A stretch of DNA of 64,000 nucleotides, from positions 1 through 64,000 of the forward strand of contig JACDOF010000007.1 in NCBI GenBank assembly GCA_017656235.1, given 5' to 3'. Shown one piece after another: positions 32,159-41,425 of the stretch. The DNA comes from Brevibacillus sp. Lineage in GTDB: Bacteria > Bacillota > Bacilli > Brevibacillales > Brevibacillaceae. The first letter of the stretch is position 1. Each line of letters begins with the position of its first letter. Both the position numbers and the translations under genes were made by a program. The notes beneath the pieces are model-generated. The model made no database searches and was not told the DNA's origin. It saw nothing but the letters and a program-made list of their open reading frames with translations.

Positions 32159-34696
32159 CTACGGACGAATCGTAAATGTCATCCGAATCGCCTGTTTAAG
32201 CTGTTTTCCCGAAGACGATCTGACTGCGTCGGTGATAATCAGATCGTATTGCTGACCCTTGAGATAATTTCCTGCCGGGGCGTATACCAAAACTGACTGT
32301 CCGTCTGATCCGACCGTAACAGCTTGATCAATCGTATTGCCTGACGTGTCAACGACGTACACGTTTTTGTTTGTCACGCTGGCCAGGTCTAACTTTTGGT
32401 TAAAGCGAATCGTCCAGGTTTTGGTGGCTGGGACGTTGGTTTTGGCTGGCCATTCCAGATAGTCATCCCCATTGGTAACGGTCACGGCTGCAGAGACAGA
32501 TTTTCCTTTGTACGCGGCCGTCACCACTGCTGTTCCTTCGCTGATAGCCGTCACGAAGCCGTCGTCAACCATGACGATTTTCTCATCACTGGAGGTCCAG
32601 GAAGCAAGGCTGGTTACGTTCTCTTCCGAATCGTCGGTATAGATCGCGGCAGCGTCAAGCTGCTTGGACTGGCCGATCTGCATCACCAGATTCTCCTGAG
32701 ACAGCCGCAGATCAGATACGGTCTTGTCCGCGTCGTCGGCAAACGTGCCGCTGGTCGCAAGCGCGTACGGCTGCGGTCCCTCCGGGATGTTGAAGCCGGT
32801 CACCGTGACGGTGTAGATACCGGGTTCGGGGCTTAGGATATAGGTTCGTTCCACGTTGTTCAAGTGATCCACTTCATCGTCAGGTGCACCGTTGAGGTCG
32901 TTGCCGTTGTAGGTTTTGCCGCTTGGCGACTTGACGACGAGGTTCAGGTCGTTGACCAGTGTTCGGGCTGCGATCGGCGTGCTGGGATAATCCGTCCAGA
33001 CCAGCGTGGCGACAAACGGCTGGTTCGTGTCGGTTACGTGGATATAGTACGTTCGGCTGTCGCCGGTCTTTAGTGCATCTGTCTCATCAATGAAATCCGT
33101 TTCAATCGCGGCCTGCAGGTTGGCGCGGCCAAATCCCTGCTGTGCGACGGGCAGCGACAAATCTTCCGCGCCAGTAAGCAGCATCGCTTTGATCAGGGCG
33201 CCGGACGGGTCGGCGTGCCCACGTTCGGCCAGGAACTGGCGAATCTGAGCCACGCCGCCGGCCAGAACCGGGGCGGCCATGCTGGTGCCGCTCATGTAGG
33301 CGTAGTGCTCGTTGTAAGGAAGATCGAACGCATTATCACTGGCCAGAGAAGAGCGAGTCGACAGGATCATGCTTCCGGGTGCGACGATGTCCGGTTTGAT
33401 CCGTCCGTCTGCCGTTGGACCTTGGCTGCTGAAGTCGGCAACGTCGTCCGCGTCGTCGGCATACTTGCTGGTACCGGTCGCCTGTTGGCTGACGGTCGGC
33501 CGTATGTTCTCCGATGCGCCAACGGCGATCACATTCTTGGCTGTGGCAGGGGTGCCGACCGTGGTTGGTCCTTCATCGCCGAGGTTTCCGGCCGCGACCA
33601 GGATGGTCATGTCCTTGTTTTCCCAAAGGAACTGATCCATGATCGCAGAGTAACTGCCGTACTCTCCGAAATCATCGACGCCCCATGAGTCGGAGTGGAT
33701 GCGGGCGCCGTCGTCGTAGGCTTCCTGCAGAATCTGCGTGACGTCACCGGCCAAGCCGCCATCTTCCGTCAGCATGGAGTGAAACACCAGTTTGGCATCG
33801 GGAGCCATCCCCTTGATCTGACCGTTGGAAGCCGCACCCGTTCCCAGTACTGAACCGGCTACATGGGTACCGTGTCCATGTGGGTCGCTGGTGTCGCCGG
33901 GGCGGCCGATGGCGTACAATCGCAAAATTCTTCCCGCAAAATCGGGGTGGATTGCGTTTGGCTTCCCGGTGTCAAGGCCCGTGTCGGCTACCCCGATGAT
34001 TTGACCGGCACCGGTATACCCAGTTTCGGCAAGCTCGTCTGACTGAATGATGCCGGCAGCCACATCATTGCGCAATTTTCGCTCCTGTACCGGTTCAATG
34101 GCTATCACATCATCGGAAAAGAGCAGTTCTTTAAGCGATTCCGCGTTTACGGAAACATGAGATATGTGGGGAACTTCCGATTTGTCAAGCGACTCAGCCT
34201 GCGGAGCCAGTTTTCGTATGGTGCGGGAGACATCCTGGTCTTGGTTAAAGCCGAATACGGCAACTTTTACTTCCTTTTCATCGTCTAACTGCTTGAGCAG
34301 TTCCGGTGACAGTTTGTAGGCAGGATCAAAGGGGCGTACGGAATGGACGAAAGGGAGTTCGGTCAGCTGCTCTCTGTCCTCGCTCTCACTCAGCTTGGCA
34401 ATGTAGGCGAAATCAGGTATGTAGTAAGCCAGTTCGACGTCTAACGTTTCCAACTCTTCTTTCCATTCCTCCTGAATCGGGCCGTCAAACTGGACGATCA
34501 TCAGGTTGGAGCGGTACTCGGTGCTGCGCCAGCTTTTTGGCAGCGGTGCAGGCGTAAGCGACAGCTCGTGTTCGCTCCTGATTGTGCCCGCAGCTTCTGG
34601 ATGTGCGGGTGCGGCATCAACCGGCAGGGAGAGAGAGCCCGCCACAAACGAAAGCGAGAGAATACCAGTTAGGGCAAAGCGAGGCAGTTTCTTCAA
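32159..34696 (-). CDS. Secreted subtilisin-like serine protease with Ig-like C-terminal domains
   Basis: 845 residues. Signal peptide about 1-28 (ending PVDAA), a long pro-region to about 225, then the S8 catalytic domain with Asp238 (VADTGLD), His275 (GHGTHVAG) and Ser472 (GTSMAAP). A beta-sandwich (about 530-680) typical of KP-43-type proteases follows, then a BIG2-like domain (about 690-760, ending SVSAAVTV) and a SbsA-like Ig domain at the end (WTIRFNQKLDLASVTNKNVY). There is no SLH or lipobox, so it is probably released. Such enzymes degrade extracellular proteins. Transcribed on the minus strand with the small exported gene following. Confidence 0.92.
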   Translation of the reverse strand: MKKLPRFALTGILSLSFVAGSLSLPVDAAPAHPEAAGTIRSEHELSLTPAPLPKSWRSTEYRSNLMIVQFDGPIQEEWKEELETLDVELAYYIPDFAYIAKLSESEDREQLTELPFVHSVRPFDPAYKLSPELLKQLDDEKEVKVAVFGFNQDQDVSRTIRKLAPQAESLDKSEVPHISHVSVNAESLKELLFSDDVIAIEPVQERKLRNDVAAGIIQSDELAETGYTGAGQIIGVADTGLDTGKPNAIHPDFAGRILRLYAIGRPGDTSDPHGHGTHVAGSVLGTGAASNGQIKGMAPDAKLVFHSMLTEDGGLAGDVTQILQEAYDDGARIHSDSWGVDDFGEYGSYSAIMDQFLWENKDMTILVAAGNLGDEGPTTVGTPATAKNVIAVGASENIRPTVSQQATGTSKYADDADDVADFSSQGPTADGRIKPDIVAPGSMILSTRSSLASDNAFDLPYNEHYAYMSGTSMAAPVLAGGVAQIRQFLAERGHADPSGALIKAMLLTGAEDLSLPVAQQGFGRANLQAAIETDFIDETDALKTGDSRTYYIHVTDTNQPFVATLVWTDYPSTPIAARTLVNDLNLVVKSPSGKTYNGNDLNGAPDDEVDHLNNVERTYILSPEPGIYTVTVTGFNIPEGPQPYALATSGTFADDADKTVSDLRLSQENLVMQIGQSKQLDAAAIYTDDSEENVTSLASWTSSDEKIVMVDDGFVTAISEGTAVVTAAYKGKSVSAAVTVTNGDDYLEWPAKTNVPATKTWTIRFNQKLDLASVTNKNVYVVDTSGNTIDQAVTVGSDGQSVLVYAPAGNYLKGQQYDLIITDAVRSSSGKQLKQAIRMTFTIRP

Positions 34697-34964
34697 AACA
34701 GATCACCTTTTCTACCGACAGTTCTGCTGTGGGCTGCCATCTTGTCAAGAAAGCAATATCCCATTTAAATATACTTCTGAAAGTCACGCTAAACAAGGAA
34801 AAATTCTAAATAGATGCAATTTTTTAGTTATATCTACATTTTATTGGAATTATTCTCATCCGGACGCCCGTTTCTCTCAAAGCGAACGGCTGCATCCTTC
34901 TTTTCCTTGCATCGTATGATATGGTGTGAAAGCAAGATTCCGGACAAAAAGGAGAGGGCGATAG

Positions 34965-35447
34965 ATGCGATCTTTGGTGGCCATTCTTGGTATTTCAATC
35001 GTGCTGGCCGGTTGTGCCGAGTTTACCCAGTCGGTGCAGGAAGCCCAACAGGCCGTAGAAGCAGGCAAACAGGCGCTTGAGACGGGGAAAGAGGCGGTCG
35101 AACTGGGAAAACAGGTGGTAGAATCAGGGAAGCAGCTCGCCGAATCCGAGATTGCCCAACAGCTGCAGGCCTATCTGCAGGAAAAATACGAAGCTTCGCA
35201 AGCGCTGCGCGATGCCATGTTTTCTGGTGATGGGGAGCTTTTGGCAGAGGAATTGCAAAAAACGGAGCTGGCCGGCTTCAGCTTTTATCGATCAGACCTG
35301 CTGGGAGTGGAGTACAAGGGAAAGCTGACTGCGGACGGGACGTTTCGCGTGCTTCGTTACAGTTTGGACGATCCGCAGGCTGAACCGAAGGTTGTCAAGG
35401 AGTTTCATGTCATCCTCGATTCGGCCGGGCAAATTCAGGTACAGTAA
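34965..35447 (+). CDS. Lipoprotein with heptad repeats
   Basis: The start MRSLVAILGISIVLAGC gives a lipobox (LAGC). The mature 145 residues begin with 7-residue units of the form E-x-G-K-[QE]-x-[LV], at least four in tandem (EAGKQAL, ETGKEAV, ELGKQVV, ESGKQLA), a long surface helix. A small alpha/beta domain (FSFYRSDLLGVEYKGKLTAD) follows. Unknown function; the anchored helix may span the wall. Confidence 0.75.
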   Translation: MRSLVAILGISIVLAGCAEFTQSVQEAQQAVEAGKQALETGKEAVELGKQVVESGKQLAESEIAQQLQAYLQEKYEASQALRDAMFSGDGELLAEELQKTELAGFSFYRSDLLGVEYKGKLTADGTFRVLRYSLDDPQAEPKVVKEFHVILDSAGQIQVQ

Positions 35448-35528
35448 GGTGAGCGGCAGCGAGGTGCGGCCCTGATTCGCGCTGCCAGACGATCTGCTTG
35501 ACGTTGGGACGCTGATCGGGGAAACAGC

Positions 35529-35587
35529 TTGACAAATTTCTCCGATCGGTTCATAATGCAAGTAATTGAACAGTGGTCAATTGCTTG
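35529..35587 (+). promoter_or_regulatory. tetR-type promoter and operator 1
   Basis: TTGACA (35529-35534), 17-base spacer, CATAAT (35552-35557). Directly downstream lies an inverted repeat at 35559-35587: CAAGTAATTGA, 7 bases, TCAATTGCTTG (one mismatch). A second site with the same left half is at 36328. Confidence 0.75.
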
Positions 35588-35629
35588 GTTATTACAATGG
35601 AACCGACAGCTGGAGGAGGTGAATGACGG

Positions 35630-36226
35630 ATGGCAGCACGAAAAGCGGCGGAACAGGAACTGAGCAGGGAGCAGATACTGGAAGCGGCACGCAGCCTGTT
35701 TGCCCAAAAGGGCTATCGGGCCGTCTCCATGCGCGGCATCGCCAGTCAGCTTGGCTGCAGCCACGGGGCGATCTACTACCACTTTCGGGACAAGGCGGAA
35801 CTGTTTTGTGCACTGGTGGAGCAGGGGTTCCAGATGCTGCGTGCCGCGATCGAAACAGCTCTGTCTGAAAAGGCGGGAAATGCGGATAAGCTGCGGGGGC
35901 TGGAACGGGTGATGATGGCATTTGTGCGGTTCGGGATGGAGCATCCGCACCACTACGAGATCATGTTTCTTGTAAACGACCCTGAGATCATGCGCTATTC
36001 CCAGCCGGGGCAGGTACAATGCTATGAACGGTTTGCCGAGATTGTCCGCAGTGCAGTTGAGGGGCGCTGGCCGGTGTCCGGGGGAATGTTTACCGTGCCC
36101 TGGTCGCTGTTTTTGTCGCTGCACGGTTTTGTCACCCACTACATTTTGACCGGTCAGGCATACGGCGATATTGTCGGCTTGGCAGAAACGCATATTCGGC
36201 TGCTCGTGCGCAGTATCTCGTCGTAA
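35630..36226 (+). CDS. TetR-family repressor
   Basis: 198 residues. The N-terminal HTH is clear (QILEAARSLFAQKGYRAVSM, RGIASQLGCSHGAIYYHFRD). The C-terminal ligand domain starts at about 75 and includes FVRFGMEHPHHYEIMFLV, as in TetR_C_33-like regulators. RBS GGAGGTG lies upstream with ATG at 35630. It probably represses its own promoter through the repeat at 35559 and the next gene through the related site at 36328. Ligand unknown. Confidence 0.9.
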   Translation: MAARKAAEQELSREQILEAARSLFAQKGYRAVSMRGIASQLGCSHGAIYYHFRDKAELFCALVEQGFQMLRAAIETALSEKAGNADKLRGLERVMMAFVRFGMEHPHHYEIMFLVNDPEIMRYSQPGQVQCYERFAEIVRSAVEGRWPVSGGMFTVPWSLFLSLHGFVTHYILTGQAYGDIVGLAETHIRLLVRSISS

Positions 36227-36327
36227 TCATTTTCTCGACAAATGACTTCTCCCTCCATTGGTGCGGACAGGCAGCAGAAGCTGCCAAATATCAGCACAGG
36301 TCCATCGAAAGACCAGGTTTTTTTTTG

Positions 36328-36363
36328 CAAGTAATTGACCGATGGTTAATAGAAGAGTCATAA
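36328..36363 (+). promoter_or_regulatory. Operator 2 and weak promoter before the epimerase gene
   Basis: The left half-site CAAGTAATTGA is identical to operator 1, with a 7-base spacer and a degenerate right half. TTGACC (36335-36340), a 17-base spacer and TCATAA could serve as promoter, so a bound repressor would cover the -35 box. Confidence 0.55.
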
Positions 36364-36379
36364 CGAGGAGGAATGTGAG

Positions 36380-37336
36380 ATGAACAAAGCGGTTGTCTTG
36401 GGAGCAACTGGCGGAATGGGCAGTGCTCTGGTGCATGAGCTGCACAAGCGGGGGATTGAGGTTGTGGCGTTTGCCCGTTCGCGGGAGAAGCTGAAGGGGT
36501 ACTTTTCCGGGCTTCCTCAGGTGAAGCAGGCGGCAGGTGATGCGTACGTGACGGAGCACATCGTGACAGCGGCCCAGGGTGCGGATGTCATCTTTCACTG
36601 TGTCAGCGTCCCTTATCCGGAGTGGGCCGAGAAGCATCCCCGGCTGATGAAAACCGTACTGGAAGCGGCACGCCAGGTACAGGCCAGGGTGGTCGTCATT
36701 GACAACATCTATCCGTACGGGTACAGCCGGACGGAGCGCGTAAGCGAAGATCATCCCAAACAACCCCACACCAGGAAAGGACAGATTCGCTGTCAAGTGG
36801 AAGAGATCGCGCTGGCGTCCCATCGGGCGGGTACACCTGTGATGATCGTCAGACTGCCCGATTTCTACGGCCCATACGCGCAGAATACGGCGCTTCATTT
36901 TACACTCAAGGCGATCGCGACAGGAAAGGCCGGTATCTTTGTGGGAAGTTTGGATGTGCCGCGGGAGTATATCTACATGCCGGATGCAGCCCAGGCGGTG
37001 GTGACCGCTGCCGAGTATACCGACGGCTATGGCGAGAACTGGAACATCCCGGGGGCAGGCGTCATTACGGGCCGTGAGATCCTGCAGATCTGCCAACAGG
37101 CAGCAGGCAAAGCTGCCCGGATCATTTCCGTTGGCAGAAGCTTCTTCGCCATAGCCGGGCTGTTTGATCGAGGCATGCGGGAAGTAAAGGAAATGTTGTA
37201 TCTCATGGAACAACCTGTTGTATTGAGCGGGGAAAAATACGAACGGCGAATCGGTCCAATCCCCAAGACACCGTACAGGGAAGGGCTGACACAGACGATC
37301 CGGGAATTGGCCAGACGATACACCCCCCGGTCTTGA
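36380..37336 (+). CDS. NAD-dependent epimerase/dehydratase family protein
   Basis: ATG after GAGGAGG. The 318-residue extended SDR has the Rossmann motif VVLGATGGMGSALVHEL, IDNIYPYGYS (Tyr of the active site) with a Lys-containing helix displaced, RLPDFYGPYAQN and YMPDAAQAVVTAAE. It resembles nucleoside-diphosphate-sugar epimerases of the atypical, NADH-binding-like branch. Under probable TetR control, it is a candidate detoxification enzyme. Substrate unknown. Confidence 0.85.
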   Translation: MNKAVVLGATGGMGSALVHELHKRGIEVVAFARSREKLKGYFSGLPQVKQAAGDAYVTEHIVTAAQGADVIFHCVSVPYPEWAEKHPRLMKTVLEAARQVQARVVVIDNIYPYGYSRTERVSEDHPKQPHTRKGQIRCQVEEIALASHRAGTPVMIVRLPDFYGPYAQNTALHFTLKAIATGKAGIFVGSLDVPREYIYMPDAAQAVVTAAEYTDGYGENWNIPGAGVITGREILQICQQAAGKAARIISVGRSFFAIAGLFDRGMREVKEMLYLMEQPVVLSGEKYERRIGPIPKTPYREGLTQTIRELARRYTPRS

Positions 37337-37428
37337 GCGAAGAAAATCTCCCGGAAACAGCTTTTTCCTGTAACAAAATGAATGGGCAATCCGTCATGTA
37401 TAAGTAGAGAGAAAGGGGGAAGCGGAGG

Positions 37429-38067
37429 ATGACGCGACGGATCTGGCTGGGACTCTGGGCTGGTATGATATGGAGCTGTACGACACTGCTCGCTGGTTGT
37501 GTCCTGCAGCAAGACGGGCTGGCCGAGGACGTGCCGCTGTCAACACTGCCAGTTACTGCCGGGAATGTCAGTCCATCCGCTTCCCCGACGGAGGAACCGC
37601 GAACGGAGACACGGCCGAAACAGCAGCCGCTGCCGCCGGAGTCGGAGAAGACCGTCCAGACGACGACCTACCGCGTGCAGATTCCCGCGGGATTACAAGT
37701 ACAGCATGCCCCGGGGGATGTGGTTTATCTCCAACGAGACGGCAAAACGATTGGCGGCATCAACGTATACAGCTTTTACAAGGAGCATCAGGATATTACG
37801 GTGCTGATGCCGAAGTACAGCAGGACGGTCAAATCTGAGGCACTGGAGGGCCTTTCCACGGAAGCCATCCGCTTTCTTCTGGAACGCACACCGACAGACG
37901 AGACCAGCCTGTCAACGGTACGAGAAGTGCATACCTACTTTTTGCAAAGCCCGCTCGCCTATGATGTGTGGGTGAAAGATGGTGTATTGTCCCAGGAAGA
38001 GTACCGCGCCATGCTGAACAGTTTCCACCTGTTTCATGCGGGCGGAAACGAAAGGGAAGGTGGATAG
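37429..38067 (+). CDS. Lipoprotein, unknown
   Basis: 212 residues, ATG after AAGCGGAGG. The lipobox LLAGC follows a signal peptide (MTRRIWLGLWAGMIWSC). A Pro/Thr/Glu linker (about 45-75) leads to a small domain (YRVQIPAGLQVQHAPGDVVY, EVHTYFLQSPLAYDVWVKDG). No known family. It probably ends at the terminator at 38113. Confidence 0.75.
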   Translation: MTRRIWLGLWAGMIWSCTTLLAGCVLQQDGLAEDVPLSTLPVTAGNVSPSASPTEEPRTETRPKQQPLPPESEKTVQTTTYRVQIPAGLQVQHAPGDVVYLQRDGKTIGGINVYSFYKEHQDITVLMPKYSRTVKSEALEGLSTEAIRFLLERTPTDETSLSTVREVHTYFLQSPLAYDVWVKDGVLSQEEYRAMLNSFHLFHAGGNEREGG

Positions 38068-38112
38068 GCTGGCCGCGATTACACTCCTGACAGCCCAACA
38101 TATTAAGGAAGC

Positions 38113-38151
38113 AACAGTCTGTGGAAAGGTCGTCTGCAGGCTGTTTTTGTC
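38113..38151 (+). terminator. Terminator
   Basis: AACAGTCTG pairs with CAGGCTGTT (one G-T), followed by TTTTGTCTTTT. Confidence 0.65.
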
Positions 38152-38237
38152 TTTTGGAAAATAACCAATCTTGTGTTATAGTTGAGTTCAGTAGTGGCAG
38201 ATAGGCAAGTGACGTGAATGGATGGGAGCGGAGTGGG

Positions 38238-39200
38238 ATGATAAGTTTTTTGAAGAACTGGTTAACAAAAGGGACAGGTGCCGTACAGGAAGCAGTGGAA
38301 GCAAGAGAGGAATCCGTGTTGTCGGAGGACGAAGTGCTTCCCGTGTCAGGTCAGGCGGACAACGCGGAGCAAGGGACCAGCACGAAGGGGCCTGATCTCG
38401 TTGAGACACCGCTCTCCTTGCATCCCGACTGGGAGCGACAAATGGATGCCAACCAAAAGTACTCCCTTATGTTTATGGCCAGCGAACTGCCGCCGATTGC
38501 CAGCGGCAGCGTATCACTCGTCGGGATCAAGATCTTTCCGAACGACGAGGGAGTGGAAGTGACGGCGTTTATTCGCAACGGTCTGTCTCGTCCGGTGCGT
38601 TTTGAACAGATGAATCTGCTCCTGTTGTTTGACGACAACAAGTTGTTTGCCCGGCAAACCTTTGATCTGTCGGAAGTTGGGGAAATTCCGGCTCATCATG
38701 CCCGGCCATGGAGTTTTGTGTTTCAAAGGGAAAATTTCCTGGTTACGGATGTGGTGCTTTCCAACTGGAAGCTGGCGTTTGAACTCTCCCAGAAAAAGCT
38801 GGTACTCCCACAGCAGTTGGAACTGGAAGAGTCCTGGATCAAGGCGCTCAACGACGAACAGAAGCAGTCGCTGATCCAGTTGGCCAAGCGGCTGCCGCCG
38901 CTGAAACCAGGCGAAGTGAACGTGCAGGCTGTTACGCTCACCAAGAGTGAAGACGGGGCGTTGCGGGCGCTGCTGTTGATTCGAAATGGTTCACGGAAGT
39001 CGCTTTCTTTTGAAAAGCTGCCGCTGATGTTGATGGACGCAAAAGGAGACAAGGTGGCAGAGGGGTTGTTTGAACTGAACGGTCTCACGGTTCGACCGGA
39101 GACGAGCAAGCCGTGGTTGTTTATCTTCCCTGAACAGAGTTTGTGCAAGAAGGAGCCCGATTTGTCCCGCTGGAAGGTGGTTGTTCCGACCAAAGCATGA
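38238..39200 (+). CDS. SLAP-domain protein 1 (accessory Sec/S-layer assembly type)
   Basis: ATG at 38238 follows GGAG. The 320-residue cytosolic protein has a short amphipathic start (MISFLKNWLTKGTG), an acidic linker, then two SLAP domains. The first starts LSLHPDWERQMDANQKYSLM and includes ELPPIASGSVSLVGIKIFPN, VTAFIRNGLSRPVRFEQM and SSRPW-like PWSFVF. The second starts near residue 190 with LPPLKPGEVNVQAVTL and LLLIRNGSRKSLSFEKLPLM. The pair is typical of proteins linked to the accessory SecA2 system and S-layer export in Bacillales. secA2 itself is not in the window. Confidence 0.8.
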   Translation: MISFLKNWLTKGTGAVQEAVEAREESVLSEDEVLPVSGQADNAEQGTSTKGPDLVETPLSLHPDWERQMDANQKYSLMFMASELPPIASGSVSLVGIKIFPNDEGVEVTAFIRNGLSRPVRFEQMNLLLLFDDNKLFARQTFDLSEVGEIPAHHARPWSFVFQRENFLVTDVVLSNWKLAFELSQKKLVLPQQLELEESWIKALNDEQKQSLIQLAKRLPPLKPGEVNVQAVTLTKSEDGALRALLLIRNGSRKSLSFEKLPLMLMDAKGDKVAEGLFELNGLTVRPETSKPWLFIFPEQSLCKKEPDLSRWKVVVPTKA

Positions 39201-39255
39201 CTTGACAGCTCTGTATTGGCTGAATCTTTGAAAACAGACTGGTTAGGAGGATACG

Positions 39256-40206
39256 ATGTTCTCATTCATAAAAAACTGGTTGACAAAAGATCAGAACCGA
39301 CAACGTTCCCTTGATGAATTAAAGCAGGATATACAGGAGAGCACGACGATACCAGCCGAGGCGGCTGAAGAGGAGAGGGAACAGGTGGATGCGGCGAGCA
39401 GGCCGACTGCCGCAGCGGTGCGGAAAGTACGTACCGAGCTCTCGCTGCACCCGTCCTGGGAAGCGGCTCTCGATGCAGAGAAGAAGTATACGCTGCGCTT
39501 TTTACAGGCGGAACTGCCGGAAATGGACGAAGGAACGCTCGGCATCACCGGGTTCAGCTTGATTCCCAACGAGGTGGGCATGACTGCTGCCGTCTTCTTC
39601 CGCAATGGTACCGGGCAGCCGATCCGTCTCAAAAATCTAACGCTGCTGATTATGTTTGACGACGAAGTATTTGCCCGCCAGTCGTTTGACTTGAGCGAGT
39701 TGGGCCAGATTCCGCCCTACAGCAGCCGACCGTGGGAAATCGTCTTCCCGCGAACCAGCTTTCTCACGGATGACATTCAGTTTGAGCGCTGGAAAGTGGC
39801 GATTCAGTTGAGGCGCGTATGGCCGAAACAGCTTGATCTGGACCCGCAGATGGAAGCGCGCATGAGTGAGGAACAAAAAGACCGCCTGCACAAGATGGTT
39901 CGCATCCTGCCGCCGCTGTCTCCCAATGAAGTGGGAGCGACCGGGTTTGACATCACAATGGCGAAGGACGGCCGATTGGTGGTCGGCGTGTTGTTCCGCA
40001 ACGGGATGTCCAGCCCGTTCAACCCCAAGAAACTGAAGATCGAGGTTCGGGACAAATCGGGCGACCTTGTCGCTGGCGGTACGGTTGACGCCAGTCGGGT
40101 AGAGGTGAAGCCGGGTACGAGTCGTCCGTGGATTATCGTTTTCCCGCCCAATGCGGTAAGGAAGCCAAACGCCGATCTGGAGAAGTGGACATTGAACGTA
40201 AAGTAA
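39256..40206 (+). CDS. SLAP-domain protein 2
   Basis: ATG after TTAGGAGG. The 316-residue paralogue has the same plan: MFSFIKNWLTKDQNR start, acidic linker, SLAP 1 (LSLHPSWEAALDAEKKYTLR, ELPEMDEGTLGITGFSLIPN, AVFFRNGTGQPIRLKNLTLL) and SLAP 2 (ILPPLSPNEVGATGFDITMA, VGVLFRNGMSSPFNPKKLKI). It lies 55 bases after protein 1 and 26 before protein 3, hence one operon. Confidence 0.8.
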   Translation: MFSFIKNWLTKDQNRQRSLDELKQDIQESTTIPAEAAEEEREQVDAASRPTAAAVRKVRTELSLHPSWEAALDAEKKYTLRFLQAELPEMDEGTLGITGFSLIPNEVGMTAAVFFRNGTGQPIRLKNLTLLIMFDDEVFARQSFDLSELGQIPPYSSRPWEIVFPRTSFLTDDIQFERWKVAIQLRRVWPKQLDLDPQMEARMSEEQKDRLHKMVRILPPLSPNEVGATGFDITMAKDGRLVVGVLFRNGMSSPFNPKKLKIEVRDKSGDLVAGGTVDASRVEVKPGTSRPWIIVFPPNAVRKPNADLEKWTLNVK

Positions 40207-40232
40207 ACGAGTAATCGGAGGTTTATGTTGAT

Positions 40233-41216
40233 ATGAGCTGGTTATTGGAAAATTGGTTTGGCGGTAAAGAAAGCCTGGAACAGGCTCGCGAAGAGATACA
40301 GCGTTACGCGCAAAAAGAGGTGTATCTGGGGGTATCCGGTTTGGAAAACCCGGAGCAGTCATCGACACGCATGGCACCGCAAGATTTGTTTCTTAGCTTG
40401 TATGGTCCGTGGGATAACAAACTGGAGGAAAACGAGGCGGAATTTCTGCGTTTTGTCCACGACGAATTGCCGCCTGTCGTACGGGACGAGGTGGGCATCA
40501 TTCCGTTTTTTTCCACACCTACGACCAAGGGTTACCTCGTTCTGACCTTTATCCGCAATGCCAGCAAGCGCGATATCGCCTTCTACAAGCTGCCGCTTTC
40601 GCTGGTCGACGAAAAGGGGGAAGTGGTGGCCAAGAAGACGTTTGACATGCTCAAGTACGGCAGTGTCGGTGACAAATCGAGCCGCCCCGCAGAGTTTTTG
40701 TTCTCGTGGGACGCGTTTGCCCGGATGCCTGAACAAGATGAACAACTGTTCCTCCGTTTCGACGCGCCGCTGCGCAAGAAAAGAACCGTCAGCAAGCAGC
40801 CGACGACACTGACGCCGGTTGAGCAGGCCCATTACGAAAACATGGCTGCCCGGCAGCAGTTGACCGTCCAGCCTGGAGAAGTCAAACTGGATCCGCTGGA
40901 CATCCTCCCGGCTGACGAAGGAGCGCTGAAAGTCATTGTCCTGTTCCGCAACGGTCTTGACAAACGGGTGGAGTTCACGGAAGTGCCGATTTTACTCCGT
41001 GACCGCGACGGTGCGGAAGTGGCCCGCGTCCGGTTCGGGCTGAAAAATTTGCACGTTGACGCGAACAGCAGTCTGATCTGGGGCTTTACCATACCAAATG
41101 AATCCATCACCAAGCCGTACGTCAAGGCCGAGGAGTGCTCGGCGTATATTCCGGACCCCAAACCGGAGAAGATTCGCCGAGTCAGACGCACGCCGCGCGG
41201 TGGGATCGTACAGTAA
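40233..41216 (+). CDS. SLAP-domain protein 3, divergent
   Basis: 327 residues, ATG after ATCGGAGG. It keeps the amphipathic start (MSWLLENWFGGKESLEQARE) and two SLAP units (DELPPVVRDEVGIIPFFSTP with LTFIRNASKRDIAFYKLPLS; LTVQPGEVKLDPLDILPADE with VLFRNGLDKRVEFTEVPILL). The linkers and the C-terminus (a basic tail ending RRVRRTPRGGIVQ) differ. The basic tail could contact nucleic acid or membrane. A terminator follows. Confidence 0.75.
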   Translation: MSWLLENWFGGKESLEQAREEIQRYAQKEVYLGVSGLENPEQSSTRMAPQDLFLSLYGPWDNKLEENEAEFLRFVHDELPPVVRDEVGIIPFFSTPTTKGYLVLTFIRNASKRDIAFYKLPLSLVDEKGEVVAKKTFDMLKYGSVGDKSSRPAEFLFSWDAFARMPEQDEQLFLRFDAPLRKKRTVSKQPTTLTPVEQAHYENMAARQQLTVQPGEVKLDPLDILPADEGALKVIVLFRNGLDKRVEFTEVPILLRDRDGAEVARVRFGLKNLHVDANSSLIWGFTIPNESITKPYVKAEECSAYIPDPKPEKIRRVRRTPRGGIVQ

Positions 41217-41237
41217 TAACCGAGCGCAGCGATCAAT

Positions 41238-41278
41238 ATCCCCCGTTGTTTTTGGACGGGGGATTCTTATCCTTTTTT
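41238..41278 (+). terminator. Terminator of SLAP operon
   Basis: ATCCCCCGT and ACGGGGGAT form a 9-base stem, followed by TCTTATCCTTTTTT. Confidence 0.8.
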
Positions 41279-41425
41279 AGCGGCGAAAAGAAGGATTTAC
41301 CTGCATCTTGCAAACTGGCAGGCAGCAGTCCGAAGACGAAGTGAAGTTTTTTTCCGGTCCCTAACGTTGCTTGTCCAATCTATGGTAAACTGTAGATATT
41401 ACCAGCAATGAAAAGGAGCGACACA

